Part shown: positions 1 through 6,563 of the stretch, in pieces
Layout: the number at the start of each line of letters is the position of its first letter
Numbering within the stretch: the stretch's first letter is position 1
Assembly (NCBI GenBank): GCA_041485905.1
Contig: JBGPKK010000180.1
Coordinates: 1 to 9,364, forward strand
Reading direction: 5' to 3'
Origin: JAHFUI01 sp041485905
Lineage (GTDB): Bacteria > Acidobacteriota > Vicinamibacteria > Vicinamibacterales > CAVVIG01
DNA: 9,364 bases
The notes under the pieces: generated by a model
Seen by the model: the letters and a program-made list of their open reading frames with translations, nothing else
Told to the model about the DNA's origin: nothing
Databases searched by the model: none
Position numbers and translations under genes: made by a program

Positions 1-1163
1 GTCAGCTGGCCCGCTTCCACGTACTTGAGGCTCGACGGGTCGACGTACTCCTGCCCATTGGGGCCGATCTTTCTTGTTCCGAAGAATCCATCGATATTGG
101 GAGGGAGCGATTCGCCTTCGACGGCGCCTTCCGCATTCCCCTTCAGGATCCGAGCCCACGCCAGGCGAGCAAATTTTTCGTCCCGCGTCACTTCCGGCTT
201 GAGCTTGTGAACCATTTCGGCCAGCGACGCGTACTTGATCGGCTTGCCGTTCAGATCCAGCTTGCTCGTGGCGAAGGCGAGATCATCGTCGGACCCGCCA
301 TAAAACAGCGTGAAGTCCGGGGCCGAGGTGTCGATGAGCGTGTACCCCCAGAAGTCCCGAATATCGAATCGGTAGACGATGGCCTTCCCATTCACGTCGA
401 TTGGATTGACCACCCGCGGTGCCCACCGGGCCGTGGAGTTCAGGGCTTTCGACAGGCCGACGCGGGCGTTGTTCAGATTCTGAGCACTCACGCCGGCGTT
501 GTGGAGTGTGTGGAAGGATGCGTACTGGATGAACTCCCGCTGCTCGGCAGGGGTTTTCGCCTTGTCAGCGGCGATCCATTCCAGAACCTGCTGGTCGGTG
601 ATTTTCTTGGATGCTTCGACGCCTCGAGGGACTGCCGGAATCATGTCGGCAACGCCGTCACGCCAGGCGGTGACAGCCGCCAGCATGCCCGCGCCCGCTG
701 CCGCACAGCTTCCGGCAAAGCAGTTGTGGCGGTCGATGACCATGCGAACAACCAGTTTGGAGTTCTCCGGCTCCCGGAAGTTGACGCGGGTCAGCGCATA
801 TTCATGCGCCAGGTTCACATCGACGTCCGAGTGCAGCGGAGCCTGCGCGCCGCTGCCGGTGGTGTTCTGCGTGCTGTGGCACCCGGAGCAGTTGGCGCGG
901 AGCAGCGGGTACACCGTGCTCTTGAACGCTTCCAATGACCGCTTCTTGTCGAAACCCATCGCTTCTGTATAGAGGACGGCTTCCACGTTGGTGCCACCAC
1001 GTCCGTCAGGGAGCACTGAGAACCCGACATCCGCAGCCTGCACTGGCTGACTCAGTGCCGCCGGCAGACTGACCGCCCCCGGTCCAGGCGCGGGTATCAG
1101 AGCCGTCCCAACGAGTAGAACCACGCCGCACAGCACTGCGAATCCGAAGGTCGTCGTCTTCAT
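1..1163 (-). CDS. Secreted c-type cytochrome-like protein, 3' end beyond the window
   Basis: The minus strand is open without a stop from 1163 to the window edge (387 codons), so the C-terminus is missing. Residues 1-44 form a signal peptide: basic start MKTTT, hydrophobic stretch around 7-23, and a likely cleavage near VQAA. A covalent haem site CSGCH lies at residues 92-96 (preceded by RAN), about 50 residues into the mature protein. A second Cys pair with His (H146-N-C148-FAGS-C153) precedes an Ala-rich helix and W167. Such pairs follow the haem motif in some exported planctomycete- or myxobacterial-type cytochromes, but this is resemblance from memory. The region at about 236-275 (LSKALNS, then VYRFDIRDF) looks like a conserved beta-rich segment of the same group. 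The protein should act in the periplasm or on the cell surface in electron transfer or sensing; the partner is unknown. ATG 1163 is preferred over in-frame ATG 1169 because the ribosome site AGGGAG lies 9 bases from the former and only 3 from the latter. Confidence 0.8.
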   Translation of the reverse strand, partial: MKTTTFGFAVLCGVVLLVGTALIPAPGPGAVSLPAALSQPVQAADVGFSVLPDGRGGTNVEAVLYTEAMGFDKKRSLEAFKSTVYPLLRANCSGCHSTQNTTGSGAQAPLHSDVDVNLAHEYALTRVNFREPENSKLVVRMVIDRHNCFAGSCAAAGAGMLAAVTAWRDGVADMIPAVPRGVEASKKITDQQVLEWIAADKAKTPAEQREFIQYASFHTLHNAGVSAQNLNNARVGLSKALNSTARWAPRVVNPIDVNGKAIVYRFDIRDFWGYTLIDTSAPDFTLFYGGSDDDLAFATSKLDLNGKPIKYASLAEMVHKLKPEVTRDEKFARLAWARILKGNAEGAVEGESLPPNIDGFFGTRKIGPNGQEYVDPSSLKYVEAGQL

Positions 1164-1281
1164 CGTCATTTGCTCCCTGCCCGGTCGCTTTCACACGCCG
1201 TTCGCGTGGGGGCCTTACCACGACTCCTCGGCACCGTCAATGTGATCGGGACGCGGGTAGTGCGACGCCCGAGGCCATTTC

Positions 1282-1431
1282 TCAGCTGGTGATGAGCATG
1301 TATCTGGTGGTGTTGCTGTGATCGGCCGCCGCGGTGACCGCGACCCTGTGGCCGCTGCGAACGGACAGGGCAACAAGATTCGCCGCACGTTCTCGCGCTG
1401 CCGTGGACACGACGATGGCGGGAAGGCTCAC
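1282..1431 (-). CDS. Doubtful 49-residue small ORF
   Basis: This GTG-started frame ends with TGA at 1282-1284. About three quarters of its codons end in G or C, and the sequence has a short hydrophobic and basic character (around GHRVAVTAAADH). No family is recognised, there is no good Shine-Dalgarno sequence (only CGAG just upstream), and GC-rich DNA often gives such frames by chance. It lies between the start of the cytochrome gene and the toxin promoter. It could be a remnant of a degraded gene. I keep it only as a low-confidence candidate. Confidence 0.13.
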   Translation of the reverse strand: MSLPAIVVSTAARERAANLVALSVRSGHRVAVTAAADHSNTTRYMLITS

Positions 1432-1483
1432 GTCTCGGTTTCAACGGCGACTATTACTCATCGCTCACCTCGTTTACGATTAT

Positions 1484-1497
1484 TATCATATATGATA
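1484..1497. promoter_or_regulatory. Perfect palindrome, likely toxin-antitoxin operator and promoter
   Basis: TATCATATATGATA is a perfect 14-base inverted repeat ending 19 bases before the toxin start codon. Its right half contains TATGAT (1491-1496), which fits a -10 box and would start transcription near 1503, leaving a leader of about 14 bases. No convincing -35 box is visible. Type II toxin-antitoxin operons are normally autorepressed by the HTH antitoxin, alone or with toxin, binding palindromes that overlap the promoter. The position and symmetry fit that role; the binding itself is inferred. Confidence 0.6.
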
Positions 1498-1516
1498 CCT
1501 TAGTAGCGACCCTTGG

Positions 1517-1855
1517 ATGGCCCTGACAGTTCGAGAGTACGTCGCTGCCGATGGCAAGACGCCGTTTCGAGAGTGGCTCAGTTCGCTGACGACGGCGGTT
1601 AGGGCGCGGATCCAAGCACGAGTGTTACGGTTCGAACTGGGCAACCTCGGCGACCACAAGACCGTTGGTAGCAGCGTCTGGGAAGCCCGCGTGATGTTCG
1701 GTCCCGGCTACAGGATTTACTTCGGCAAGGACGGCGACTCGATCATCGTGCTCCTGGTCGGAGACGACAAGGGTTCCCAGGCGAAGGACATCGCGCGGGC
1801 ACAGGGATTCTGGCGCGATTTTCTGGAGGCAAAGCGGCATGGCAAGGCGAAGTAG
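1517..1855 (+). CDS. Type II toxin, RelE/ParE superfamily, HigB-like (addiction module killer protein)
   Basis: This protein of 112 residues has the typical length of the 'addiction module killer protein' group, small RelE-fold toxins thought to cut mRNA at the ribosome. Visible marks are the N-terminal strand VREYVAADGKTPFREWL, the core WEARVMFGPGYRIYF (residues 55-69, with Arg58, Arg66 and Tyr68 in the usual basic/aromatic active-site area), the strand SIIVLLVGDDKGSQ (75-88, where related proteins have GGxKxTQ) and the DIARA helix (91-95). The toxin precedes the antitoxin, as in HigBA-type modules, and the frames overlap by 17 bases, suggesting coupled translation. There is no clear Shine-Dalgarno sequence before ATG 1517, so initiation may depend on a very short leader. 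Expression is probably governed by the palindrome at 1484-1497. The family is secure; the RNase activity is by homology. Confidence 0.9.
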   Translation: MALTVREYVAADGKTPFREWLSSLTTAVRARIQARVLRFELGNLGDHKTVGSSVWEARVMFGPGYRIYFGKDGDSIIVLLVGDDKGSQAKDIARAQGFWRDFLEAKRHGKAK

Positions 1856-2153
1856 AGACTGGAACGTCGGGCTAGCGGAGGATCTTCGGGATCGAGAATT
1901 CGCTCGCGAGTTCCTGCTGGGAGCGATCGACGAGGGGGTTCCGCTCCAGGTCGCGCTTGCCAAAGTCGTTCGAGCTATGGGCGTGAAGGAATTCGCGGCC
2001 AAAGTAGGGATGGCGAGCCCGAACCTCTTGCGGACCCTCAACCCTCGCCACAATCCCACCCAGGACACTCTGAATCGGCTTCTGAAGCCGTTCCGGCTCA
2101 AGCTAAGCCTCGCTCCCATTCCGGAGCGACCGAAGCGCCGGCACGCAGCGTAG
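1839..2153 (+). CDS. Antitoxin of the HigB-like toxin, XRE-type HTH (addiction module antidote protein)
   Basis: The 104-residue protein overlaps the end of the toxin gene by 17 bases in another frame, with a strong ribosome site GGAGG (1825-1829) 9 bases before ATG 1839, inside the toxin's coding sequence. The N-terminal half (LAEDLRDREFAREFLLGAI, residues 12-30) and following helices match the layout of 'antidote' proteins paired with this toxin group. A helix-turn-helix lies at about 48-70 (GVKEFAAKVGMASPNLLRTL), followed by NPTQDTLNRLLKPFRLKL, the usual end of this family. It should bind and neutralise the toxin and repress the operon by binding the upstream palindrome. The tail after residue 93 is basic and proline-rich (PERPKRRHAA). 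Both roles are inferred from family and position. Confidence 0.88.
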   Translation: MARRSRDWNVGLAEDLRDREFAREFLLGAIDEGVPLQVALAKVVRAMGVKEFAAKVGMASPNLLRTLNPRHNPTQDTLNRLLKPFRLKLSLAPIPERPKRRHAA

Positions 2154-2220
2154 GCGTCATGAAGTCCATCGATGAGGCGGAAGCCCAAGCGCGGCTCGAT
2201 GGTAGATCTCGTGGCGATGA

Positions 2221-2445
2221 TGCTCTGTTGATCGTTTCGGCCGGGAGCAGGCCCGCGGCGCATACCAGGCGATCAAGGCGCTGGTCGAGTGTCAGGGCGG
2301 GACGATGACGAATGTCATCAAGATCACGACCTACGTCACCGACATGCGCGATCGCGCGGACCTCGCGCCGATTCGCGAGGAGTTCTTCGGAACGAAGGGT
2401 CCTGCTTCGACGCTGATCGAGATCGAAGCGATCGCGGTGCTCTAA
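2221..2445 (+). pseudogene. RidA/YjgF-family remnant, C-terminal half only
   Basis: After a TGA at 2218-2220 the frame is open to TAA at 2443-2445. It encodes a recognisable C-terminal half of a RidA-type protein: QARGAYQAIKALVECQGGTM, then VVK-like NVIKITTYVTDM, then APIREEFF and the end block PASTLIEIEAIAVL. Full RidA-family proteins are about 125-155 residues; only about 74 codons are here, and the N-terminal half with its strand region is absent. No ATG lies early in the frame (the first is at 2304, inside the conserved block). The 67 bases between the antitoxin stop and this frame hold no N-terminal match in any frame. RidA proteins are enamine/imine deaminases or relatives and act as trimers; this fragment could hardly fold that way. 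It looks like a deletion remnant left beside the toxin-antitoxin module. Confidence 0.8.
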
Positions 2446-2506
2446 CGCGGTGCATGAACGAGAAGGCGAGGCTTCTTCGGATTTCGTGCGACATAATATC
2501 GCGAGC

Positions 2507-3514
2507 ATGGCCAAGAACAAATCCTCCCGCAAGCCGCTCGCTGGACGCGTCGCCCTCGTCGCCGGAGCGACGCGCGGCGCGGGCCGCGGTATCGCACGCG
2601 CGCTCGGTGAGGCCGGCGCGACAGTCTACTGCACCGGTCGAAGCGTCAAAGGCAAGCCGTCGCCGTACCGGCGGCCCGAGACCATCACCGAGACGGCGGC
2701 GATGATCAAAGCCGCCGGCGGCAACGCGATCGCACTGCGCGTCGATCACACGATCGAACGTGAGGTGAAGACGCTGTTCCAGCGCATCCTGCGCGCCCAC
2801 AAGCGCATCGACATCGTCGTCGACAGCGTGGCCGGCGAAGACCCGCTGATGAAGCAATACGGCTTCCTCTGGCAGGCCAACCTAAAGACCGCCGATGCGA
2901 TCTTTCGGCAGGGGCTCACGTCACGCATCACGACGGCGAAGCATGCCGCGCTGGCGATGATGCCCGCCAAACGCGGGCTGATCGTGGAGGTCACGGAAAA
3001 CGACATCATCGGCGGCGGCGGAAATCCAATGGCGCACGCAGTAAAAGTAGCGCAGAAGGTGCTCCCGCTCCTGTGGGCCACCGAGCTGGCGCCGCATGGC
3101 GTCGCCGTCACGGCGATCACGCCCGGCTTCCTCCGCTCGGAATCGATGCTGCAGCACTTCGGCGTCACCGAAGACAACTGGCGCGAGGCCGGCAAGAAAG
3201 ACTCGAACTTCCTGCAGTCGGAATCGCCGCTGTTCGTCGGACGCGCGGTCGCCGCGCTCGCCGCGGACCCGAAGGTGCAGGAACGCACCGGCATGCTCTT
3301 CAGCTCGTGGGCGCTTGCGCGCGATTACGGATTCACCGACTACGATGGCCGTCGACCTGATTGGGGCCGCCACAAGATTGATTGGTCCGTACTACCGCCG
3401 GCGTGGATCGACCTGTTCCGCACCGGCGCCGATCTCGAGCTCAAGTGGTTGATGACGCTCGCGGCACGGACCAGGAAGTTCAGGGCAAAGGTCCCGTCCT
3501 CGGCTGGTTCATAA
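2507..3514 (+). CDS. Short-chain dehydrogenase/reductase family protein, DHRS1-like, catalytic Tyr replaced
   Basis: The 335-residue protein has an SDR Rossmann fold. The nucleotide-binding loop is GATRGAGRGIA (residues 20-30), with TGR after beta-2 (43-45), suggesting NADP(H) preference. VAGED at 108-112 stands in the NAG region, and PGFLRSESM (206-214) follows the catalytic helix. The later blocks LFVGRAVAALAADP (242-255), SSWALARDYGFTD and DGRRPDW (266-286) are those of a DHRS1-like bacterial group. The usual YxxxK reads AHAVK at 176-180: Lys180 is kept but Tyr is Ala, and the Ser position is near Thr163. Activity is therefore doubtful or atypical. ATG 2507 was chosen because the fold starts 10 residues later; the upstream GTG at 2450 would add 19 residues lacking any family match. 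CATAAT (2492-2497) just upstream would give an almost leaderless transcript. A C-terminal extension after 290 has no assigned role. Confidence 0.88.
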   Translation: MAKNKSSRKPLAGRVALVAGATRGAGRGIARALGEAGATVYCTGRSVKGKPSPYRRPETITETAAMIKAAGGNAIALRVDHTIEREVKTLFQRILRAHKRIDIVVDSVAGEDPLMKQYGFLWQANLKTADAIFRQGLTSRITTAKHAALAMMPAKRGLIVEVTENDIIGGGGNPMAHAVKVAQKVLPLLWATELAPHGVAVTAITPGFLRSESMLQHFGVTEDNWREAGKKDSNFLQSESPLFVGRAVAALAADPKVQERTGMLFSSWALARDYGFTDYDGRRPDWGRHKIDWSVLPPAWIDLFRTGADLELKWLMTLAARTRKFRAKVPSSAGS

Positions 3515-3583
3515 AGACAGGCTCGCCTTCTTGAATCAGGGGCGCTCCTATAAGATTTCTTTCGCGCTCGCCTGGTATCCCAC

Positions 3584-4345
3584 GTGGCCAAGACACGCTT
3601 CAAGTCTGTGAACGAGTACATCGCGACGAAGCCCAAGGAGGCCCGCGTGGTGCTCGAACGCGTGCGCAGCACTATCCGCAAGGCCGTCCCCGCGGCCGAG
3701 GAAGGCCTCTCGTACCAGATGCCGGTGTACACGCTGAATGGCGTGCCGGTGCTGTTTTTCGCCGGCTGGAAAGAGCACTACTCGCTCTACCCTGCGAGCG
3801 ACGCGCTTGTCGCGGCGTTCGAACGCGAGCTTGCCCCGTACGAGCGCAGCAAAGGCACCATCCGGATGCCGCTGTCGGAACCGGTTCCCGTGAGACTGAT
3901 CGGACGCATCGCCCGGTTCCGCGCCGAACAGCTGACGACGCGTGAGAAGAGCAAGAGCGGACGCAATAAAGGGCGCGAGGCGCAGCTGGATCGGGTTCGG
4001 CGGATCTGCGCGACCATGCCGAGCGTGTCCGAGAAACTCTCGCACGGCGCCCCGGCGTTCTTCGTCGAGAAGGATAAGGGTGTGTTCGCCATGTTCGCGG
4101 ATAACCACCACGAGGATGGTCGTCTCGCGCTGTGGGTGCCCGCGCCGGAGGGGCTGCAGCCCCTGCTGATTGAAGACGCGCCCGCCACCTACTTCAAACC
4201 GCCGTACGTCGGGTCGAGCGGGTGGGTGGGCATCAACCTGGATCAGATCCGTGATGACGCGCTTCGGATACACCTACGCGAAGCGTGGGATCTTGTCGCG
4301 CCCAGACGGAAGAAGCGACGTCATGTCCCGCAAAACGTGCGATAG
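3584..4345 (+). CDS. DUF1801 (YdhG/frataxin-like) fused to MmcQ/YjbR (DUF419) protein
   Basis: The GTG start gives a 253-residue protein made of two known domains. Residues about 5-115 are DUF1801: SVNEYIATKPKEARVVLERV, the EGLSYQMPVY motif (40-49), WKEHYSLYP (62-70) and KGTIRMPLSEPVPVRLIGRI near 89-108. This is the pattern of YdhG-like proteins, for which an iron-chaperone, frataxin-like role was proposed in Bacillus. A basic linker (about 118-131) leads to residues about 131-243, which match MmcQ/YjbR (DUF419): VRRICATMPSVSEKLSHG, then FFVEKDKGVFAMF, LALWVPAPEG and the end block DQIRDDALRIHLREAWDLV. The two families usually occur as separate proteins. TATAAG (3549-3554) lies 29 bases upstream as a weak promoter candidate. 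Its last 25 bases overlap the end of the convergent selO gene. No enzymatic function can be assigned. Confidence 0.86.
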   Translation: MAKTRFKSVNEYIATKPKEARVVLERVRSTIRKAVPAAEEGLSYQMPVYTLNGVPVLFFAGWKEHYSLYPASDALVAAFERELAPYERSKGTIRMPLSEPVPVRLIGRIARFRAEQLTTREKSKSGRNKGREAQLDRVRRICATMPSVSEKLSHGAPAFFVEKDKGVFAMFADNHHEDGRLALWVPAPEGLQPLLIEDAPATYFKPPYVGSSGWVGINLDQIRDDALRIHLREAWDLVAPRRKKRRHVPQNVR

Positions 4346-5793
4346 GGCCGCTCGCCCGAGCCTGGCGCGCTGAACGTCGGCAGATCGCGTCCGTGGTCGT
4401 ACGGTGTCGCCAACACCTCCAGCAGTCGCTCCATCACAGACAGATCGTTCGCGGTGGTCGCGGCCGTGAGCGCCGCCTCCACGTTGTGATTGCGCGGGAT
4501 GACCGCCGGGTTGTGCTGCCGCATCAAGGTGTCGGCCTCGGCGCGCGACTGCGGCTGCCGCCCGCGGCGGGCCTCCCAACGACGATGCCAGGCCTCCAAT
4601 TCCGGATCGGCGCTCATTAAGTCTCCGGCCAGACGCCCGGTGGTCAGCGACCGGAACGTGTTCGTGAAGTCTGCAGACCGTCGCCGCATCCAGGCGAGGA
4701 GCTCCTCGACGAGCGCCTCATCATCATCTTCCCGCGTAAACAGTCCGAGCTTCGCTCGCATGCCGTCCAGTCTGTGCTGATTGAACAGATCCGGAAAGCG
4801 GTCGAGCGCCTCTGTTGCCCGTTCCACCGCGCGATCGACGTCCGCATCGAACAGCGGCAACATCGCCTCGGCGAGACGTGCCAGGTTCCACTGCGCGATC
4901 GGCGGCTGGTTCCCGTAGGCGTACCGCCCGCCGTGGTCGATGGAACTGAACACCGTGGCGGGATCGTACGCGTCCATGAATGCACACGGGCCGTAGTCGA
5001 TCGTTTCGCCGGAGAGGGCCATATTGTCGGTGTTCATCACGCCGTGAATGAAGCCGACCAACTGCCAGCGGGCAATCAGGGACGCCTGCCGGGCGAGGAT
5101 CGCGTGAAACAGCGCGATGTACGGCTCTGGAGAATCGGCGAGCTCCGGGTAGTGTCGCGCCAGTGTGTAGTCCGCAAGCGTCTGCGTCGCCCCGTCGACG
5201 TTCTGCGCCGCTGCCCACTGCATGGTGCCGACGCGGATGTGGCTCGCGGCCACGCGCGTGAGCACTGCGCCCTGAAGCACGTTCTCGCGATACACAGGCT
5301 CCCCCGTCGTCACCACGGCCAGGCTCCGGGTGGTCGGAATGCCGAGCGCATGCATCGCCTCGCTGATGATGTATTCCCGCAGCATGGGCCCGAGCGCGGC
5401 CCGCCCATCACCGCGACGGGAGAACCGCGTCTGCCCTGCCCCTTTCAGTTGAATGTCCAGGCGATCGCCGGACGGCGTGATCTGCTCGCCGAGCAGGATC
5501 GCGCGGCCATCACCGAGAGCAGTGAAGTGGCCGAACTGGTGACCGGCATACGCCTGCGCGATCGGTCGACCACCTTCGGGCAGGGCATTGCCGGCGAAGA
5601 TCGCGGCGCCTTCGAAACGCGCGAGCGTCTCCGGCTCGAGTCCAAGCATGGTCGCAAGCGGCCGGTTGAACGCCACCAGGCGCGGCTCGCGAACCGCCGT
5701 TGGCGCCGCATGCGCGTAGAAGAGCTGCGGCAGATCCGTATAGGTGTGATCGAGGCGCCAGCCTGCCATTGCGACGATCATACTGGCGACCAT
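4321..5793 (-). CDS. selO: SelO (YdiU) family protein AMPylase
   Basis: This 490-residue protein aligns over its whole length with E. coli YdiU (478 residues). SelO has a pseudokinase fold that binds ATP inverted and transfers AMP to Ser, Thr or Tyr of target proteins, linked to oxidative-stress protection. Seen here are QAYAGHQFGHF (80-90), LGDGRAILLGEQ (93-104), QLKGAGQTRFSRRGDGRA (115-132, Lys117), REYIISEAMHALGIPTTR (139-156, Glu140), GFIHGVMNTDNM (247-258, Asn254 and catalytic-type Asp256) and DYGPCAFMD (266-274, metal Asp266). The end reads YRTFCGT: Cys488 sits where eukaryotic SelO has selenocysteine. The start at 5793 has a weak ribosome site (AGGG), and ATG 5781 and ATG 5769 are alternatives; homology begins about residue 12 (WRLDHTYTDLP). 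The stop overlaps the end of the convergent DUF1801-MmcQ gene by 25 bases. The gene lies 32 bases downstream of a small exported protein gene on the same strand. Confidence 0.96.
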   Translation of the reverse strand: MVASMIVAMAGWRLDHTYTDLPQLFYAHAAPTAVREPRLVAFNRPLATMLGLEPETLARFEGAAIFAGNALPEGGRPIAQAYAGHQFGHFTALGDGRAILLGEQITPSGDRLDIQLKGAGQTRFSRRGDGRAALGPMLREYIISEAMHALGIPTTRSLAVVTTGEPVYRENVLQGAVLTRVAASHIRVGTMQWAAAQNVDGATQTLADYTLARHYPELADSPEPYIALFHAILARQASLIARWQLVGFIHGVMNTDNMALSGETIDYGPCAFMDAYDPATVFSSIDHGGRYAYGNQPPIAQWNLARLAEAMLPLFDADVDRAVERATEALDRFPDLFNQHRLDGMRAKLGLFTREDDDEALVEELLAWMRRRSADFTNTFRSLTTGRLAGDLMSADPELEAWHRRWEARRGRQPQSRAEADTLMRQHNPAVIPRNHNVEAALTAATTANDLSVMERLLEVLATPYDHGRDLPTFSAPGSGERPYRTFCGT

Positions 5794-5825
5794 TCGACCC
5801 TACCGTCGCCGCTGCTGACGCGGGG

Positions 5826-6347
5826 CTATTTCGCGTTCGACTGGCGCATGTAGATGATCGCTACGCGATTACCGCAGTCGATTTTTCCGGATGACCCGTC
5901 AGGGCGCACGGTGTTGAGCGTCCGCCACAGCGTCAGCTCGCTCCGGTCGCGATTCAGGATGTAGACGTCCTGCATCACATTCGCGTACCCGCTATTTCGC
6001 GGCTGCGTCATGGTGAGCTTCAACCAGCCAGCGTCAGTGGCGGCGACCACTGTGCGGAAAGTGCCCAGCAACGAAACAGACGAGCCGTCGAGGGGAACAC
6101 GTCCATCGACCCAGTGGCTGCGGATAGACACGGATGGGGGTTGGGTGGTGATGTCGAAAGCGATGGCGTCATCTGCGCGCACGCCGCAGATCCCGCCTGC
6201 CCCTCGGCTCGGATCGCGTTTCCATTCCCCCGCAAGGTCCATCATCTTGTCTGACAACGGGGCTTGTATCTGCGCCCCCACTCCTGCACCTGCGAGCATC
6301 ATCAGGGCACTCACGAACACTATCGAGCGGAGTCGATGGCAGATCAT
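5826..6347 (-). CDS. Small exported protein of unknown function
   Basis: I do not recognise a named family. ATG 6347 is preferred because the ribosome site AAGGGAG lies 4 bases upstream; an in-frame start further up (to 6422) would put the signal peptide deep inside. The protein has 173 residues. Residues 1-25 are a signal peptide (MICHRLRSIVFVSALMMLAG, ending GVGAQ), and the mature part is beta-rich with LAGEWKRDPSRGAGG near 38-52. Two cysteines (54 and 158) could form a disulfide in the periplasm. The LxGEW opening and strand pattern resemble the short GEW-type protein encoded at 7383-7814, which may be a distant relative. It lies 32 bases upstream of selO on the same strand, so the two may be co-transcribed; whether the exported protein has anything to do with AMPylation is unknown. 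Confidence 0.75.
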   Translation of the reverse strand: MICHRLRSIVFVSALMMLAGAGVGAQIQAPLSDKMMDLAGEWKRDPSRGAGGICGVRADDAIAFDITTQPPSVSIRSHWVDGRVPLDGSSVSLLGTFRTVVAATDAGWLKLTMTQPRNSGYANVMQDVYILNRDRSELTLWRTLNTVRPDGSSGKIDCGNRVAIIYMRQSNAK

Positions 6348-6563
6348 GAGGCTCCCTTCATGTGACCGGATTGTTACCGGCGTGCGCGCCGCGTAGTTCA
6401 CGGCAACAACGAGTCGCGGCATGTGTTCGCGGCCGTAGACACGACGCGCTCAGCGACGCTCAATCCGGCACGTAGGCGATCATCATACTCCGCAGGGCGC
6501 CGTACGTGAATGAGGCCATGCCTCCGCGGACACGACTCCGCCGGCGACGAGCAGGTTCATCTT
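6348..6563. other. Intergenic DNA, no gene seen
   Basis: This lies between the divergent exported-protein gene and the SnoaL-like remnant. A short inverted repeat CCGG-ATTGTTA-CCGG lies at about 6366-6380 on the upstream side of the exported-protein gene and could belong to its promoter. No ORF here has a recognisable product, and I find no terminator hairpin or RNA gene. Confidence 0.4.

Larger units (their letters stand above)
1164..1516. other. Intergenic spacer between cytochrome and toxin genes
   Basis: These 353 bases separate two divergent genes. The right end (about 1470-1503) is a sharp AT-rich island in a GC-rich surround and holds the palindrome described separately. The rest has no RNA gene or strong hairpin that I can see. 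One small minus-strand frame (1431 down to 1282, GTG start, 49 codons, reading MSLPAIVVSTAARERAANL at its start) has coding-like third positions rich in G/C, but its start has only a weak ribosome site and I recognise no family. It may be chance or a remnant. Confidence 0.5.

Noticed and set aside
207..938. Plus-strand frame of 243 codons near the left edge
   Set aside because: The minus strand carries the cytochrome-like protein with signal peptide and CSGCH site over the same bases; the plus-strand frame has no such features.
1625..2263. Minus-strand frame of 212 codons opposite the toxin-antitoxin pair
   Set aside because: The toxin and antitoxin match known families on the plus strand, with good spacing and a ribosome site; the opposite frame is their shadow.
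2450..2506. Upstream GTG start that would extend the SDR by 19 residues
   Set aside because: The added residues do not fit the SDR family and there is no ribosome site; ATG 2507 leaves the usual 10-residue lead before the fold.
3515..3583. Possible terminator between the SDR and DUF1801-MmcQ genes
   Set aside because: No inverted repeat of useful length followed by T residues is visible in these 69 bases.
3548..4273. Minus-strand frame of 241 codons opposite the DUF1801-MmcQ gene
   Set aside because: The plus-strand protein shows two conserved domains; the minus frame shows none.
4774..5853. Long plus-strand frame of 359 codons opposite selO
   Set aside because: It runs antisense to selO with matching codon phase effects, is rich in His and Arg, and has no recognisable domain.
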